Made by a program: the position numbers and the translations under genes. Positions 5,862 to 7,508 of a stretch of 7,508 nt of DNA are shown here, one piece after another (within the stretch, counting starts at the first letter, position 1; each line of letters begins with the position of its first letter). The stretch is from contig DMTS01000130.1 in NCBI GenBank assembly GCA_003477045.1, positions 1 to 7,508 on the forward strand, in the 5' to 3' direction. This DNA comes from Candidatus Delongbacteria bacterium. Its GTDB lineage: Bacteria > UBA4055. The notes under the pieces are model-generated. The model was given only the letters and a program-made list of their open reading frames with translations. It did no database searches and was not told where the DNA came from.

Positions 5862-7508
5862 TTTGGTTTTCGCCTTATTTTCTTCTATTGTTTTCAACAG
5901 GTCGTTGGCAGGGTCAAGACCCCGTTTAAATCCTATCTTTTCAAAAATTTTCTTTGCCTGCAGAGCATATTTTTCTGCATTTATTCCGTCATTAAAATTA
6001 TTGAAATAAGTATATGCGAGATTAAAGAGAGCTTTGCCTTCAGAATGAATATCGTTATGCTTTCTGGAGTATACGATCTGCAGATCGTAATATTTAAGGC
6101 TTTCTTCGAGCTTGCCTGTTTCTGCAAAACAGTTCGCCAGGTTCCCGTAACTGTGACCCACCATCTCGATATTATTTATCTCTTCCGAAAATTTGAGATT
6201 GGATTTATATATGTCGATGGCTTTGGCATATTCTTTTTTATAGAAATAAGCATCGCCTCTGTTATCGTTCAGTATCGACATCCTCAATTTGTTGCCGGTT
6301 TTTTTCAGAATTTCTTCCCGTTTTTTGCATAGTTCAAGCACTTCATCATATTTATGAGTGTCGATCTTTATATTAGACAGACTCTGCAGAAGGCTTTCCT
6401 TCGGGTCCAATTTGGCGGTTTTCTCAACCATTTTGATACCCTCGTTTATATACTTTTCAGCTTTCTGAAAATTCCCTTTCAGGTAGCTGACTCTGGACAG
6501 TCCGTCGATCGCTCTCATGACAAGATTAAAATTATGGATTTTTTTAGCTTCGATAAACACTTTTTCAAAATATGACTCGGCTTTTTCTATTTCTCCGAGC
6601 TGAGCATAAGCTGAGGCTATATTCTGCAGAGCAGTGAATTTCTCGTTTATCAGGCTCATTTTTTCTGAGATCAGTATCATCTCTTCGTATATTTTTATCG
6701 CTTTACCGAATTCCCGCTGCCTGAAAGGTCTAAGCGCGGAAACACTCATTGACCACACTCTGAGTTTATCGTTTTTCGTTATGCCTGTCAAATATTCCAA
6801 TCTTTCAAAACTCTTTTCGATCTTATCCTTTTCTCCCAGAAAAAGATAAGCGGTAGCAGCATCGATCAATCCTTCCAGTTCTATATCTTCGTTGGCAAAT
6901 AACTTCATTTTTTCAAATTCTGCGGCAGCACTTTTATAATCCGACGCTCTTTTAAATATATTGATCTTTTTTACATTTGCAACCTGATGAACAGGGTCGT
7001 CAGGAGTCGTTCTGTTCATTATCTTTTCTGTAATGGCTAAAGCTTCACTTCTCTTTTCCATAACTTTCAGCATTTCAATGTCAATAAAATAGCTTTCAAG
7101 TTTCTCTTTAGGCGACATTTTATATTTCCTGAAAAGCTTAAGATAATCGATCGCCTCTTTGTAGCTGAATTTGTTCTTTGCTGATTCGGCTGATTTCAGC
7201 AGGTAATATTTAGCCTTATCTTTATCGTTCGTATGCCTGTAGTGGAAAGCTAGAAGTTCGTATGCGGCTGAAATGTTATCCGCGTGATTTTTTTCGTAAA
7301 GCTGAGCTATACTCAGATGATATTTTCTCCTTAGTGAATAGAGCAGGGTCTCATAAGCCACTTCCTGTGTTATCGCATGCTTGAATAGATATTCATTCTC
7401 ACTTGTTTCTTCGAATATTGTCAGATCTACTTTCGTCAGGTCAAAAAGGCTGTCTCTGATATCAAGCTGGCTTGCGATCTCTTTAAGGTTCTGCAGCTGC
7501 TTCAATAT
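5859..7508 (-). CDS. C-terminal part of a large AAA-type ATPase/TPR regulator (cyclase- or kinase-linked type; 5' end outside window)
   Basis: The frame runs to the window edge (Ile-Leu-Lys-Gln at the first visible codons). The TTG at 7505 is an internal leucine, so the true N-terminus lies outside. The first 55 or so visible residues look like the end of an AAA/STAND-type ATPase helical region. They contain LFKHAITQEVAYETLL, a signature preceding TPR arrays in proteins that carry an N-terminal adenylate/guanylate cyclase or Ser/Thr kinase domain. About 480 residues of TPR-like helix pairs follow, with clear units near 287-320 (FTALQNIASAYAQLGEIEKA), 328-360, 409-442 (LNDNRGDAYFYKKEYAKAID), 449-482 (GHSYGNLANCFAETGKLEES) and 490-522. 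It ends in a short lysine-rich tail. The protein is likely cytoplasmic, with the TPR part sensing a ligand or partner and the missing N-terminus giving the output. Which output domain it has cannot be known from this window. Confidence 0.82.
   Translation of the reverse strand: MLKQLQNLKEIASQLDIRDSLFDLTKVDLTIFEETSENEYLFKHAITQEVAYETLLYSLRRKYHLSIAQLYEKNHADNISAAYELLAFHYRHTNDKDKAKYYLLKSAESAKNKFSYKEAIDYLKLFRKYKMSPKEKLESYFIDIEMLKVMEKRSEALAITEKIMNRTTPDDPVHQVANVKKINIFKRASDYKSAAAEFEKMKLFANEDIELEGLIDAATAYLFLGEKDKIEKSFERLEYLTGITKNDKLRVWSMSVSALRPFRQREFGKAIKIYEEMILISEKMSLINEKFTALQNIASAYAQLGEIEKAESYFEKVFIEAKKIHNFNLVMRAIDGLSRVSYLKGNFQKAEKYINEGIKMVEKTAKLDPKESLLQSLSNIKIDTHKYDEVLELCKKREEILKKTGNKLRMSILNDNRGDAYFYKKEYAKAIDIYKSNLKFSEEINNIEMVGHSYGNLANCFAETGKLEESLKYYDLQIVYSRKHNDIHSEGKALFNLAYTYFNNFNDGINAEKYALQAKKIFEKIGFKRGLDPANDLLKTIEENKAKTK

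Noticed and set aside
5712..6332. 206-codon open frame on the plus strand
   Set aside because: It lies antisense to the AMIN-like lipoprotein start and the AAA/TPR gene, both of which have convincing protein features. Its translation is Phe/Ile/Cys-rich with no recognisable motif, as expected for a shadow of Lys/Glu/Asn-rich helical coding sequence.

Overview
This is an AT-rich window that looks like the chromosome of a Gram-negative-type (two-membrane) bacterium. It has a lipid A enzyme (LpxD), two predicted lipoproteins, and a response regulator of the REC-PglZ (PorX) type known from the type IX secretion field. PorX, the DUF4292-type lipoprotein and its TPR partner all point to the Fibrobacterota-Chlorobiota-Bacteroidota (FCB) superphylum. 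Several genes carry clear Shine-Dalgarno sequences (GGAGG, AGGAG, GGGAG), whereas classical Bacteroidota mostly lack them. I therefore lean towards a deeper or less-studied FCB lineage rather than a Bacteroides/Flavobacterium relative. This placement is inference.

Layout: the left edge holds the 3' end of a plus-strand sirtuin (Sir2) gene. It converges, across an 80-nt spacer, on a tightly packed minus-strand gene train that fills the rest of the window. In transcription order (right to left) the train is: the C-terminal part of a large AAA-type ATPase/TPR regulator, probably cyclase- or kinase-linked, cut by the window end; a short TTG-started lipoprotein with an AMIN-like C-terminal domain; an exported TPR protein; a DUF4292/LolB-fold lipoprotein; the PorX-like regulator; and lpxD. 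From the AMIN-like lipoprotein to lpxD the gaps are between -4 and about 6 nt, so these five genes very probably form one operon. A 57-58-nt gap containing a 9-bp inverted repeat separates them from the AAA/TPR gene.

Reading of function: the five-gene block looks like an outer-envelope module. It combines lipid A synthesis, an outer-membrane lipoprotein-handling candidate with its TPR companion, a peptidoglycan- or secretin-type AMIN lipoprotein, and a phosphorylation-controlled PglZ enzyme that could couple signalling to envelope or secretion state. No mobile elements, CRISPR arrays, tRNA or rRNA were seen. No other type IX secretion genes are in the window.
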